DNA of 64,000 bases from Neoaquamicrobium sediminum (GTDB lineage Bacteria; Pseudomonadota; Alphaproteobacteria; Rhizobiales; Rhizobiaceae): contig NZ_JABETK010000002.1 in assembly GCF_013240295.1 (NCBI RefSeq), positions 1,984,001 through 2,048,000 of the forward strand, in the 5' to 3' direction. Position 1 is the stretch's first letter. Each line of letters starts with the position of its first letter. Below the pieces are notes generated by a model. The model did not search any database. It saw nothing but the letters and a program-made list of their open reading frames with translations, and was not told where the DNA came from. This document shows positions 6,783 to 15,511 of this stretch, one piece after another. The position numbers and the translations under genes were made by a program.

Positions 6783-9700
6783 ATGGTGGGGAAGACAGTT
6801 GCCTTGAGAAAGCAGCTGCTGGGGGCGATTGCGTCCGGCCTGTTTCTCGCTGGTGGCATGATGGCGACGCCATCGATTGCTGCCGACGCCGCGCCCGCTG
6901 CCGTTGCGCAGAAGGTTGAGGGACATAACGAGCTTTGGTCCAAGCTCACAGCCGAGCCGGGCGCGAAGCTGCCCGTGATCGTGCAGTTCAGCATGCCTGC
7001 ACTGCCTGACGCTGCGGCTTTCGCAAGCGCCAAGGCAGCAGACGATGCCCAGACCAAGGCGATCCACGCCGCGCAGGACAAGATCCTCGGCGCGGTGTTG
7101 CCGTCCGGCACGCGTTCCGCCGCTCAGGCTAGCGAAGAGCGGAACCTGAAGCGGATGGATTTCTCGCCGATGTTCGGCATCCTCGCCGATGCGGACGATC
7201 TCGCGAAACTGGCCGCCAACCCGAACGTAACCGTGATTCAGGAGGACGTCCCTGTGCCTCCTTCGCTCACCCAGTCGTTGCCGCTGATCCAGATGCCCGC
7301 AATGTATTCGGCCGGCGCGACGGGCAACGGATATTATGTTGCGGTTCTCGACACTGGCGGGCGTAGCAGTCACCAGTTCCTGTCCAGCCGTATCGTTTCG
7401 GAAGCCTGCTACAACACGATAAATTCGACATATGGATCGACGAGCCGTTGTCCCGGTGGCGCTCAGGCGTCCACCGCTCCCGGATCGGGTGCCGATTGCA
7501 CGGCCAGCAACATCTATGGCTGCGGCCACGGCACACACGTCGCCGGCACCGCTGCGGGCTTTAACACCGCGCCGCAGTCGGGCCAGCCGTCCAATGGCGT
7601 TGCGCGCGACGCCCGCATCATCTCTATCAACATCTTCGCGCAGTTCCCCGCAAGCCAGTGCGGCGGGTTGCCGGCAGGCTACAATAGCTGCGTGTTGACC
7701 TTTACCAGCGATCAGATTAGCGGCCTGGAGCGTGTGTATGCGCTGCGCAACACGTACAACATCGCTGCAATCAACATGAGCCTCGGCGGCGGGCAGCATT
7801 TCAGCAATTGCGACAGTGACTCGCGCAAGCCGATCATCGACCAGCTCAAGGCGGCGCGCATCGCAACCGTCATCGCCGCCGGCAACGAATACTACACCAA
7901 TTCGGTCGGCGCGCCTGGCTGTATCTCGAGCGCCGTGACCGTTGGTTCGGCGACGAAGAGCGATGTCAAGTCCGACTTCTCCAACTGGGGAACGCTGATC
8001 GACGTCGTGGCGCCCGGCTCAAGCATTGTTGCTTCCTACATTAACGGCAGCAGCAACTCGCAGTTCTCGTCGCTCTCTGGCACGTCGATGGCTTCTCCGC
8101 ATGTGGCGGGTGCTTTCGCGGCCATTCGTACCGCGCATCCCAATGCAACCGTCGATCAGATCGAGAATGCCCTGAAATCCACGGGCACGGGCATTTCGGC
8201 GCACGGCGTCACCAAGCCGCGCATCAACGTCAACAGCGCCCGGCTCGCGCTCGGTGGAACCACGCCTCCACCGCCGACCGGTCCGGCCAACAACAATTTC
8301 GCCAATCGCATCGCCGTGGCCGTACCTGCCGCCGGGTCGACCCGCACGGTAACGGGCTCGAATGTCGGCGCCACGGCGGAGACCGGCGAGCCGTTCCATG
8401 CCGGAAGAACGGGCGCGCGGACCAGTGTCTGGTGGCGTTATACGCCCACAGCCTCGGGTTCGATCACCATCACGACGGCCGGCAGCAGCTTCGACACCGT
8501 TCTCGCAGTCTATACGGGCTCTTCGGTCGGCGCCTTGAGCTCAGTGGCTTCGAACGATGACGTGGCCAGCGGGAACCTTCAATCCAGCGTGACGTTCAAC
8601 GGCACGGCCGGCACCCAGTACCAGATCGCGGTTGCGGGTTATAACAACGCTACCGGCAACGTACGCCTCAACGTCACGGATGGCGCTGCGTCTACGGATC
8701 GTCCTCCGCACGATGATTTCGAGGTGCGCCGGAACGTTTATCCGCCGTCACGTGTCGGCTCCAGGCGGACGGTTACGTCAACCAACCACTATGCGACGGC
8801 CCAGCGTTTCGAGCCTTACCACGCCGGCTGGAGAAACGCCCGCAACAGCGTGTGGTACCGCTTTACGCCGCAGAGCACCGGCCGTGTGGTCATCGACACC
8901 AGGGGCAGTGATTTCGACACCATCCTCGCAGTCTATGTCCGTGGCTCCCTGCGTCACCTGACCGAGATCGCCTCCAACAAGGACTATCGGGGGCTTCGGC
9001 CGCCAGTCGCGGGTTCACTTCCGTGCGATCGCTGGCCGCCAGTACCAGATCGCGATCGCCGGCTACGGCAACCGCAGCGGCAACATCCGCCTGAACATCG
9101 TGGGCGGCGAGCCGGGTCGCGGCACCTATGCGGTCGGCGCAAACTCTGTTGAGGCAACACCGGTCGAGCCGATAGCCTCTGCCGCAAGCGTCACCACCTA
9201 CGCATCGGACACGCCGTCCCCGGCGCGCCTGGCAGCAGCACCTGTAGCGCTGCAGCAGGCTACGTCGGCCGGCGCTTCGGCGACCAAGTCCGGCGATACA
9301 GGCGATGTCACGGTTGCGGCCGGTTCGCAGCAGGTGTCTCAGCCTGCCGCAGCACTGGTCGGCAGCAACCGCGTCGAGCTCGTCTCCGCCGTGGTGACAC
9401 CGAGCAACGATGGCGTGCTGCGGGTCCCCGCAGGCGGCGGCAGCTTCACCACTGTCGCGGTGAACAATGCCGGCGCGGATGCGACACTGACGGCCGAGCT
9501 GTCGCTATCGCCGGTTGCCGGTGCGGCTTCGGCACTGCCTGCGGGCATGTCGATCTGCCGGACCGACCCGGCGACCAGCACCTGCATCGGCGCGCGGGCA
9601 AGCTCGGTCAGCTTCGAGGCCGCCTCGAACATGCCAGTCACCTTCGCGGCGTTCGTGGACCATCAGGGCAGCGAGATCGCCTATGATCCCGCAACCCGGC

Positions 9701-9828
9701 TCTACGTGCACTTCCGCCAGGGTTCGGCGGTGGTCGGCACCGCCAGCGTATCGGTCTGCACCATCGGCAGGGAAGGCTGCGAAGCCGGTCCGCGCCAATC
9801 GGCCAGCCTGGCAGACATCGCCCAGTAA
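6783..9828 (+). CDS. Secreted S8 subtilisin-like protease with two C-terminal PPC-like domains (one frameshift)
   Basis: This is a large secreted serine protease, about 1014 residues after frame repair. The N-terminus has basic residues, a hydrophobic signal segment and a likely cut after PSIAADA, then a propeptide to about 160. The subtilase catalytic triad is visible as D190 (VAVLDTGG), H252 (GHGTHVAG) and S435 (SGTSMASPHVAG). Two repeated beta domains follow at about 500-635 and 640-780, each with SxFDT[VI]LAVY and QYQIA[VI]AGY motifs, like PPC domains. The C-terminal 230 residues are Ala/Ser/Val rich with two Cys pairs. The frame breaks in a five-G run at 8989-8993. Removing one G aligns the second PPC domain with the first at equal length. 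Its place inside the T2SS locus makes it the likely substrate. Confidence 0.88.
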
Positions 9829-9859
9829 GGTCACTCCACTTTACACGGAGCTCAAACAA

Positions 9860-9898
9860 GATCGGCCGCCGCGACATCGAACGTCGCGGCGGCCGATC
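9860..9898 (+). terminator. Perfect 16-bp hairpin after the protease gene
   Basis: Two perfect 16-base GC-rich arms (GATCGGCCGCCGCGAC and its complement) surround a 7-base loop, 31 bases after the protease stop. No T tract follows, so it is either an unusual terminator, an mRNA 3'-stabilising structure that separates protease from gspK expression, or both. The spacer from 9829 to 10031 holds nothing else that I can recognise. Confidence 0.6.
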
Positions 9899-10031
9899 GC
9901 ATGATAAGGCAGCAGCGCTGGCGGCTGCAATGCGGCAGGAAATGCCAGACGGTCCCTGTAGTTGCATCAATAGCCACTCCCGGAACGGCTCGCTCTTGAC
10001 GGAAGGCCGTCAAAGGCATCAGTTCCCATCG

Positions 10032-10888
10032 ATGATTTCCGCCTTGAGCCAGCCAAGAAAACAAGATCGACGCCGCGGCGCGATACTGGTCGGCGTCCTC
10101 TGGATCGCGGTACTATTGTCGGGGCTCGCGGTCGTGCTCAGCGTTCACATGCAAAGCGTCACTCAAAGCGTGCGCATGACTGAGGACAAGGCGATTGCAA
10201 GCACGCTGGCCGATGCCGGCCTGGCAATGGCAGCGGCCCGTGTTCGTGCAGCGCCAGCCGAAGGTCCTCGCCGTATAGGCTACGAAGCAAATGCGGAGAT
10301 GTCTCTGGCCTCCGGCACCGCCAGCGCCTCGCTGCGAAACGAAGCTCTCCGTGTCGATCTCAATCACGCGCCACCCGATCTTGTCGCAGGCGTCCTGATA
10401 GCCGCGGGCGCCAACCGCGCTCAGGCCGGCACGCTGACCCAGGCTTTGGTTGAAATGCGCGAGGCAGCCGACCGATCGCCGATCGGCCCCCTGCAGTCGA
10501 TCGACGAGCTTGCATTGCTGCCCGACATGCCGGCCGCCGTCGCCATTCGGGCTGCGCGTTACGCTACCGTCTCATCCGGCCTTGAGGGCGTACGGCTCGA
10601 TGGCATCGACGACGCGCTTCTTCGCGCCATACCCAACCTGCCGCGCGCTATCCGCAACGCAATCGTCGCCCATCGCGCCGGTCGATCTCCCAGGCGCAGC
10701 TCAACGCAATCCTTGCAGAGAGCGAACTGCATACCACCACGCGTTCCCAGGTTTGGCGCGCAGAACTCAACGTGGTTCTTCCAGGCGGCTATACGCAGGC
10801 CAACCAAGCGTTGATCCTGATCGCCGGCAGCGACACCGTGCCCTACCGCGTGCTTGACTGGCGCAACGCGACAGAGGAAGTAGACTGA
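10032..10888 (+). CDS. gspK: T2SS minor pseudopilin GspK (one frameshift)
   Basis: GspK is the large tip pseudopilin. The leader MISALSQPRKQDRRRG-AILVGVLWIAVLLSGLAVVL fits GspK, which characteristically lacks Glu at +5. The body contains the helical insert with VDLNHAPPDLVAGVL and QSIDELALLPDMP motifs typical of the family. The ATG at 10032 was preferred over upstream in-frame starts because it places the leader correctly. The frame breaks near 10686. Restoring one base gives SQAQLNAILAESELHTTTRSQVWR... and a stop at 10888, for a protein of about 285 residues. It heads the gspK-L-M unit. Confidence 0.88.
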
Positions 10889-10937
10889 CCGGTCCTGCAA
10901 AAGCAGAACCGTATGCGTCGTCGCATGGAGACAATTG

Positions 10938-12014
10938 ATGCAGCAGGTCCTCCGCACCGCGTGGCAGGTGCTGGATAACTGGCTAGAAGGCCCGGCTTCG
11001 CTGATTGCCGAGCGATGGCAGGCAGGTCGCCGCCACACCGACATCGAGGCGCGTCTTGCCGAGGACGGGAGCAGCATCGCTTTGCGGGGTGCTGGCAAAG
11101 GTGGTGCTGCGGAAGCGTCGTTGCCCCTGCAGCCGGGCGGCGACCAGCAGGCACAGGCGAGAGCGCTTTCGACGTTAGTCAAGGGGCAGCGCGTGGTGCT
11201 TGTCGCGCCGCGCGCATGGGTCATCGAGCGCCGCATCGAACTGCCGCAGGAGGCAGGCGATCACCTCGAAGGCATCGTCGCCGCGCGTGTGGCTTCGCTT
11301 TCCCCGCTGCCCGTTCAGGACATGCTCTACGGGCACGGCGTAGCCGGAACCGACAGCGCCACGAGACGCATGCGCGTGGATATAGCGCTGCTTCCCAAAG
11401 CGCGCGTTGCTTCCGTGATCGACCTGCTCGAAACCGCCGGCGCGCGGCACACCGAGCTGGTCGCACAGGCACAGCAGGGAACACGCATCGTGCTTTATCC
11501 GCGTCGCGCCGGGCGCGCCGCAACGCTTGGCCGGATCAAGCTGGGGCTTGGCTTTTTGCTGTCGGCCGCGATCGCCTCGATGCTTATCGCCTTCGGGGTC
11601 ACGGTCGCCAACGGCATGTATCGATCCGGCCAGCAGGCAGAGCTGGAAGTCAGAGCGGCTGCGGCACGGGCGACGATAAGCGAATTGATGGCGCCACAGA
11701 CCGCGGGCACCGCGCCCGAGCAGGCGGCTATCGACATCAAGAACGATGCGATCAGCGCGATTGGCGCGCTGGACGATCTGGCTGCGGCCCTGCCTGTCCA
11801 TTCCTTTGCGACCGAAGTCGCGCTGGCTGAAGGGAAATTGCGACTGGCCGGGCGAACCTACGACCTGCCGGATGTTCTTACAGCTCTGGAATCCTCCGGC
11901 CGCTTCGCCGACAGCGCGCTGATAGGCCCGGCTGTACGGGGCGAAGATGAGCGCTCGTCACTCTTCACGCTTGAGACGCGACCGCTCATCCGCTCCGGAG
12001 GCGAGTTGAAATGA
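10938..12014 (+). CDS. gspL: T2SS inner-membrane protein GspL
   Basis: This 358-residue product has a cytoplasmic N-terminal half, a single membrane segment at about 206-225 (LGFLLSAAIASMLIAFGVTV) and a periplasmic C-terminal half with a ferredoxin-like fold region. The layout is that of GspL/PilN-type assembly proteins, which bind the ATPase GspE and GspM. The motif LPQEAGDHLEGIVAARVASLSPLP near 98-121 matches the GspL actin-like region. The ATG at 10938 directly follows a TTG; either could serve. The stop overlaps the gspM start (ATGA). Confidence 0.85.
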   Translation: MQQVLRTAWQVLDNWLEGPASLIAERWQAGRRHTDIEARLAEDGSSIALRGAGKGGAAEASLPLQPGGDQQAQARALSTLVKGQRVVLVAPRAWVIERRIELPQEAGDHLEGIVAARVASLSPLPVQDMLYGHGVAGTDSATRRMRVDIALLPKARVASVIDLLETAGARHTELVAQAQQGTRIVLYPRRAGRAATLGRIKLGLGFLLSAAIASMLIAFGVTVANGMYRSGQQAELEVRAAAARATISELMAPQTAGTAPEQAAIDIKNDAISAIGALDDLAAALPVHSFATEVALAEGKLRLAGRTYDLPDVLTALESSGRFADSALIGPAVRGEDERSSLFTLETRPLIRSGGELK

Positions 12015-12616
12015 GCCGCGCACCCGGAACCTGGCTCGACCGTCGCCTGCTGAGCCTTGCGGTCATCGCGATGATCCTCATCGCGGCCGTGGTGGTCATT
12101 GTCGACTCCGTGTCGACAGTCAAAGCCCAGCGAGGAGCCGTCGTCGAGCTACGCCAGCGCACGCGCATGCTGGAAGCGCGGGCAGCCGAGCTTGCGGGCG
12201 GCGGCGACGCGGCCGCCGGGGGCGCTGTTTCACGAAATAGGCTCATCGCGGGCGACACATCAGGTCTTGCCTCGGCGGAATTTCAGCGTGATTTTACACG
12301 GCTCGTCGAGAATTCCGGGGCTTTGGTGCGCTCGCTCGACATTCGCGAGAGCGAACAGGTCCAAGGCGTGGCCACGGAAACGAATGGCGAGCTGATGCGC
12401 TTGCATCTCGAGGCAAGCGTCGAGGTTCTCGAACAAACGCTACCCGATCTGCTATATGCTTTGGAGACGAACCTGCCGCTGATGATCGTCGACACCGTGA
12501 CGCTGCGCTCCAACCGCTCGGCCGGTGGTGCATTCGACGCTGCAGTCGATCCCGGCGCCGACCCCGCACTCAACCTGCAGCTCGGCGTGTCCGCGTTCTG
12601 GATCCGGGAGCTTTGA
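12011..12616 (+). CDS. gspM: T2SS protein GspM (PilO-like)
   Basis: The product has 201 residues with one N-terminal membrane segment (about 17-37), a short coiled coil (RGAVVELRQRTRMLEARAAEL) and a periplasmic ferredoxin-like domain. That is the architecture of GspM/PilO, which partners GspL in the platform. The start overlaps the gspL stop. Sequence similarity within this family is low, so the call leans on order, topology and length. Confidence 0.82.
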   Translation: MSRAPGTWLDRRLLSLAVIAMILIAAVVVIVDSVSTVKAQRGAVVELRQRTRMLEARAAELAGGGDAAAGGAVSRNRLIAGDTSGLASAEFQRDFTRLVENSGALVRSLDIRESEQVQGVATETNGELMRLHLEASVEVLEQTLPDLLYALETNLPLMIVDTVTLRSNRSAGGAFDAAVDPGADPALNLQLGVSAFWIREL

Positions 12617-12623
12617 ACAGCCG

Positions 12624-13070
12624 ATGAAGCTGCAGCCCGTCGCAATCGCCTTTCCGCTTCTGCTGATCGCAGTGCCGCTCTTGGCGCAGACCGGCAGCGA
12701 CCGCGCGGTCGGCTCGAGATTGGCTCAAGACTATGTCGCACTGCGCGAGCGCCCTCTGTTTTCACCGGACCGACAGCCGCCCGCCCGGATTGCCGCGACC
12801 CCGGTGGCAACGACCGAGCCGCAACCGGAACCGGATCCTGAATTGCCGGAGGCGATGCCGGAACAGGCGCCCCAGTGGCAGCTCATTGGTGTCGTACGTT
12901 CGGAAAGGCTTCGCAGCGCGCTCTTTCGTGTCAGCTACGACAACAGCGTCTTCAGCCTTCGGCGCGGCGAAAGCCGGGACGGATGGACCCTGACGAGCGT
13001 GGAGCCATTCGAGGCCGTGCTGGACAGCAACCACGCACGCGCCTTCATGCGCTTCCCCGAAAGCCAATAG
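12624..13070 (+). CDS. GspC/GspN-like HR-domain protein
   Basis: This 148-residue protein has an N-terminal hydrophobic signal or anchor (residues 7-20), a REPLFSP-like motif (RERPLFSPDRQPP at about 41), a Pro/Glu linker and a small beta domain reading WQLIGVVRSERLRSALF...LRRGESRDGWTLTSVEPFEAVL. That beta domain resembles the homology region of GspC, which contacts the secretin N0 domain. No PDZ domain or full-length GspC is present, so it may supply the GspC function in a reduced form. The ATG at 12624 is seven bases after the gspM stop, clearly in the same operon. Confidence 0.65.
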   Translation: MKLQPVAIAFPLLLIAVPLLAQTGSDRAVGSRLAQDYVALRERPLFSPDRQPPARIAATPVATTEPQPEPDPELPEAMPEQAPQWQLIGVVRSERLRSALFRVSYDNSVFSLRRGESRDGWTLTSVEPFEAVLDSNHARAFMRFPESQ

Positions 13071-13081
13071 GGCGACATCCT

Positions 13082-13675
13082 ATGCAACCCGCCGCCCATT
13101 CGGTACTTTGCAAACGTCGCACCGCACGTTTTCCGGAGTTGGTCTCCTTGCCAAAGGCTGCGCCACCACTCCTGCTGGCTCTTGTCTGCTTGGCGTTTCA
13201 GCCTGTCGGGCTCGCACGGGCGGAATTTACCATTGAGGGAAACCTGGAAACGATGACCGTTGATGCGACCGATGCTGGCCGCGCCGATATCGTCGCGACC
13301 ATCAGCAAGCAGTTCGACCTGGAAATCATAAACGGTATCTACGATGGAAGTACGGTGACCGGCCGTTTCCAGGGCTCGTTGAACGATGTGTTGCAGGCGG
13401 TGATGGGCGGCAATGGTTTTGCAATCGCCTATGAGGGCAGCCGGCCCAGCCGGGTGACCTTTGCGACCGGACAGGCCTCGTCCACCTATGCGGCGCGCGA
13501 CAAGACTATCGATCCCAAGAAGGACTTCGGCAAGCCCGAGGAAAAGTCCGTGGCTACCGGCACCGAAGCGAAATCGTCAGACGAGGGGCTCTCGCGAGCA
13601 GAGGCAACGCAGCAGGCCGTTCGCGAACTGGAAGCGCTGTTGAAGGCCGCGCGCTCGGACATGGACGACCAATAG
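13082..13675 (+). CDS. STN-like exported protein at the end of the T2SS operon
   Basis: The product has about 197 residues. A hydrophobic stretch (PPLLLALVCLAFQPVGLARA) ends near residue 47, suggesting export. It is followed by a compact domain reading ATDAGRADIVATISKQFDLEIINGIYDGSTVTGRFQGSLNDVLQAVM, which fits the secretin/TonB short N-terminal (STN) pattern. The C-terminus is charged and helical. It lies 11 bases after the preceding gene and closes the gspK-L-M operon. I infer that it interacts with the secretin or its periplasmic domains. The start at 13082 is the best ATG, but a downstream TTG just before the signal-like stretch is possible. Confidence 0.55.
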   Translation: MQPAAHSVLCKRRTARFPELVSLPKAAPPLLLALVCLAFQPVGLARAEFTIEGNLETMTVDATDAGRADIVATISKQFDLEIINGIYDGSTVTGRFQGSLNDVLQAVMGGNGFAIAYEGSRPSRVTFATGQASSTYAARDKTIDPKKDFGKPEEKSVATGTEAKSSDEGLSRAEATQQAVRELEALLKAARSDMDDQ

Positions 13676-13849
13676 CTCCCGACGCAAGTACCTTATGCGC
13701 CGACGCTGGCCCACACGGGCTGCAAATGCTCTGCCAGATGCCGATTGACCGAATTGCGGACTTGCCTGCCGTGGCGCTCTGCTATTGGAACGGAGCATGG
13801 AGCGCCGCGCAAAGCTGACAATTTCGGCGCCACGGAACCAGTCCAACCT

Positions 13850-14749
13850 ATGAGCACCGTCCCGTCCACTGTTCAGCTCACCGAATCCCGCTCAACGGCG
13901 AGGCTGGGCATGGTGGTCATGCTGATCGGCATTCTCCTGTTTGCGCTCAACGACGTGCTGGGCAAATGGCTGGTGGCAACCTATTCGGTCGGGCAGGTCC
14001 TGCTGATCCGCAGTGCGGCAGCACTGCTGATATTGTGGCCGTTCCTGTGGAAGGGCGGCATTCGACCCCTCTTGTCGCTGCAACGGCCCGGCATGCAGGC
14101 CATGCGCGTGATCCTGTCATCGGCAGAGGTCTATTGCTTCTATTTCGCCGTCATCACGCTACCTCTGGCCGATGTGATGACCTACTGGCTGGCGGCCCCC
14201 ATTTATGTCGCGGCGCTGTCTCCGTTCCTGCTCGGCGAGCAGGTGGGCTGGCGGCGCTGGACGGCAATCTTCATCGGCTTCGCCGGTGTCATCGTGGCCC
14301 TGGAGCCATCAGCGGCGACGCTGACGGCTCCGGCGCTGATATCGATCGCTGGATCATTCTGCTTTGCGTTCATGATGTTGTCGGCACGGGCGCTTCGCGA
14401 CACCGCCGACACCGCGCTTGTTTTCTGGCAGCTTGTCGGCGCCGGCGTTGTCGGGTTGGTGACTGCGCCTTTCGGCTGGGTCACGCCTACGGGTTTCGAC
14501 TTCGGGCTCCTAGCGCTTCTAGGTGTTGTGGCCATGGTCGCGCATATCTGCGTGAACCGTGCATTCAAACTTGCGGATGCCGCCACCATCGCGCCCTTCC
14601 AGTACACGTTGCTGTTCTGGGCTATCGTCTTTGGCTGGCTGGTCTTCGGCGACGTCCCCCGCACGGCAATGCTGGTTGGCGCGGCGATCATCGTCAGCGC
14701 CGGACTCTTCATCTTCATGCGTGAGCAGAAGGCCAGAGCGAAGCAATAG
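13850..14749 (+). CDS. DMT-superfamily (EamA) transporter
   Basis: This is an integral membrane transporter of 299 residues with about ten hydrophobic helices in two homologous halves, as in EamA/RhaT drug/metabolite transporters. The first EamA repeat begins at MLIGILLFALNDVLGKWLV and the second at IAGSFCFAFMMLSARAL near 165. The substrate cannot be read from the sequence. ATG 13850 was chosen because it puts the first helix about 20 residues in; upstream in-frame sequence is low-quality. It stands alone between the T2SS operon and fucU. Confidence 0.85.
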   Translation: MSTVPSTVQLTESRSTARLGMVVMLIGILLFALNDVLGKWLVATYSVGQVLLIRSAAALLILWPFLWKGGIRPLLSLQRPGMQAMRVILSSAEVYCFYFAVITLPLADVMTYWLAAPIYVAALSPFLLGEQVGWRRWTAIFIGFAGVIVALEPSAATLTAPALISIAGSFCFAFMMLSARALRDTADTALVFWQLVGAGVVGLVTAPFGWVTPTGFDFGLLALLGVVAMVAHICVNRAFKLADAATIAPFQYTLLFWAIVFGWLVFGDVPRTAMLVGAAIIVSAGLFIFMREQKARAKQ

Positions 14750-14812
14750 CAAAAGCTTGCATGCCCCACCGTTCTCGGGTGTTCTGTCGGCCTTCTGAGG
14801 GAGGACGTTCGG

Positions 14813-15267
14813 ATGCTGCGCGACATACACCCCCTGCTGGGCCCCGACCTGCTGTTTGCAATCGCCACGATGGGACACGGCGACGAGATCGCCATTGTCG
14901 ACGCGAACTTCCCGGCGGCGACGGTCGGGCCGAAGGTTGTGCGGGCTGACGGTCTTGGCGCCGCACCCTTGCTTGAGGCCGTGCTAACTCACCTGCCGCT
15001 CGACACATTCGCGCCCGCCGCTGCCTGGCGCATGGAGATGGTGGACACCCCCAGATCGTTCCCCCTATCTGTCTGGCCTTTCAGGAAATCGTCGATCGCA
15101 TTGCTGGTCCGTTCATGATCGAGCCGCTGGAACGCTTCGCGTTCTATGAACGTGCGGGCAGCGCCGCCTTTGTTGTCGCCACAGGCGAGCAGGCGCTTTA
15201 CGCAAACATCATCCTCAAAAAGGGCGTGGTGACCCCGGAAGAAGCCGGCCGCTTCGCCGCGCAATAA
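14813..15267 (+). CDS. fucU: FucU/RbsD-family sugar mutarotase (one frameshift)
   Basis: This is a cytoplasmic enzyme that interconverts sugar anomers (L-fucose or D-ribose type). The N-terminus contains the family signature LLFAIATMGHGDEIAIVDANFPA with the conserved His. A GGGAGGA ribosome-binding site precedes the ATG. The frame breaks in a C run at 15048-15052. Adding one C gives TPQIVPPICLAFQEIVDRI...ERFAFYERAGSAAFVVATGE...LYANIILKKGVV, the expected C-terminal half, ending at 15267 (about 151 residues). The downstream Tyr-containing stretch fits FucU better than RbsD. No sugar transporter or kinase is adjacent, so its substrate here is unclear. Confidence 0.85.
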
Positions 15268-15511
15268 TAATTTGCATCTTTTTTCACGCCTGACTTTCCT
15301 CAGGTCGAAAACATGATCCGTTCGCTGTCAGCGTCCGTTCGGCAACAAAGATGACACTGTACCATCTCCTCGGGAAATGAACCTAAAATTCAGCCGTTTG
15401 GGAGCGCCCTCGGCTTGAAACGGCGGGTCTCAACGCCAGTTGAAGCCCTGTAGACAAGCGGGTTTGCTTTACATTAGCTGGTCCGGAGCTTGGGTTGGTG
15501 AGGAGATGACG

